The notes under the pieces were generated by a model. That model was not told the origin of the DNA. It saw only the letters and a program-made list of their open reading frames with translations, and ran no database searches. 6,779 nt of DNA from Roseovarius sp. (GTDB lineage: Bacteria > Pseudomonadota > Alphaproteobacteria > Rhodobacterales > Rhodobacteraceae). How positions within the stretch are numbered: position 1 is the stretch's first letter; every line of letters begins with the position of its first letter. Positions 6,320-6,779 of the stretch are shown here, piece after piece. The translations under genes were made by a program, and so were the position numbers. The stretch is taken from NCBI GenBank assembly GCA_023260815.1, contig JALQUE010000417.1:1-6779 (forward strand), in the 5' to 3' direction.

Positions 6320-6779
6320 TCAGCCGAGTGGAAAGTGACACGCATAGCGCCGCCCGTCCGGCATGGTCGCATGGGGCGGCTTCTGGATCCTGCAGAAGTC
6401 TTGCGCGAAGGGGCAACGCCCCGCGAAGTCACAGCCTTTCGGACGGTTGAGAAGGCTTGGCACCTCGCCTGAGATGGCGACATGCGCGCGGCGGCGATCG
6501 GGATCGGGCTGCGGCACGCCTTGAACCAGGGCTTGCGTGTAGGGATGGACCGGACGCGCGAACACTTCGTCGGTGCGGCCCTCTTCGACGATGCGGCCCA
6601 GATACATGATGGCCAAGCGATCCGCGATATGGCGCACCACCGGCAGGTTATGCGTGATGATCAGGTAGCTCAGGCCGTGTTCGGCCTGCAGATCGGACAT
6701 CAGGTTGAGGATTTCGCCCTGCACCGACACATCCAGACCCGCGGTCGGTTCGTCGGCGATGATCAATTTGGGATTCAAG
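6320..6779 (-). CDS. Oligopeptide/dipeptide ABC transporter ATP-binding protein (C-terminal part only)
   Basis: Cytoplasmic ATPase subunit of an Opp/Dpp-type importer. Only about the last 153 residues are visible; the coding frame runs off the right edge, and the TTG there is an internal Leu codon rather than the start. Visible motifs are Walker B with the catalytic Glu and D-loop (LIIADEPTAGLDVS), the switch histidine (YLIITHN), and the family-specific C-terminal region starting at RPVHPYTQALV. That region includes four cysteines (GCDFAGRCPFAQDFC, then YAC), the oligo_HPY pattern associated with an iron-sulfur cluster in some Dpp ATPases. Walker A and the signature motif lie outside the window. 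Substrate class follows from the family: di- or oligopeptides, sometimes other amine compounds or sugars. It precedes the C69-like hydrolase by 32 bp and is probably the distal gene of the transporter set, so import and hydrolysis appear linked. Confidence 0.92.
   Translation of the reverse strand, partial: LNPKLIIADEPTAGLDVSVQGEILNLMSDLQAEHGLSYLIITHNLPVVRHIADRLAIMYLGRIVEEGRTDEVFARPVHPYTQALVQGVPQPDPDRRRAHVAISGEVPSLLNRPKGCDFAGRCPFAQDFCRIQKPPHATMPDGRRYACHFPLG

Noticed and set aside
5103..6338. 411-codon open frame antisense to the C69-like gene
   Set aside because: Shadow of the real gene on the other strand; no recognisable domain and no convincing ribosome-binding site.

Overview
The window is GC-rich, tightly packed bacterial DNA. 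Its protein sequences and gene content (a split purine-ring degradation cluster next to a peptide-type ABC importer) suggest an alphaproteobacterium, most likely of the Rhodobacteraceae/Roseobacter kind. This placement is inferred from protein character only; there is no rRNA or other marker gene here.

Left part (1-3476), allantoin catabolism. A Asp/Glu/hydantoin racemase-family gene (probable allantoin racemase) runs rightward and is cut at its start codon by the window edge. It converges on a leftward ureidoglycolate lyase gene (allA). A divergent 215-bp control region follows, then a rightward pair: puuE (metal-independent allantoinase, carrying an extra C-terminal domain) and a bicupin (S)-ureidoglycine aminohydrolase gene, 9 bp apart. 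Together these cover (R)/(S)-allantoin interconversion, allantoin to allantoate, ureidoglycine to ureidoglycolate, and ureidoglycolate to glyoxylate plus urea. The allantoate amidohydrolase step is missing and may lie outside the window.

Right part (3495-6779), a leftward operon convergent with the first. In transcription order it holds the C-terminal part of an oligopeptide/dipeptide-type ABC transporter ATPase, a C69-dipeptidase-like Ntn-hydrolase homologue, and a class III PLP-dependent aminotransferase, with gaps of 32 and 36 bp. The order suggests uptake of an amide or peptide compound, its hydrolysis, and transamination of the product. The substrate cannot be read from the sequence.

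Two points stand out. The C-terminal extension of PuuE looks like an OHCU (2-oxo-4-hydroxy-4-carboxy-5-ureidoimidazoline) decarboxylase domain that has lost its central, catalytic part. The C69-like protein has a serine where the family has its nucleophilic cysteine. No RNA genes, mobile elements, CRISPR arrays or convincing rho-independent terminators were seen, and no gene-free stretch exceeds 300 bp.
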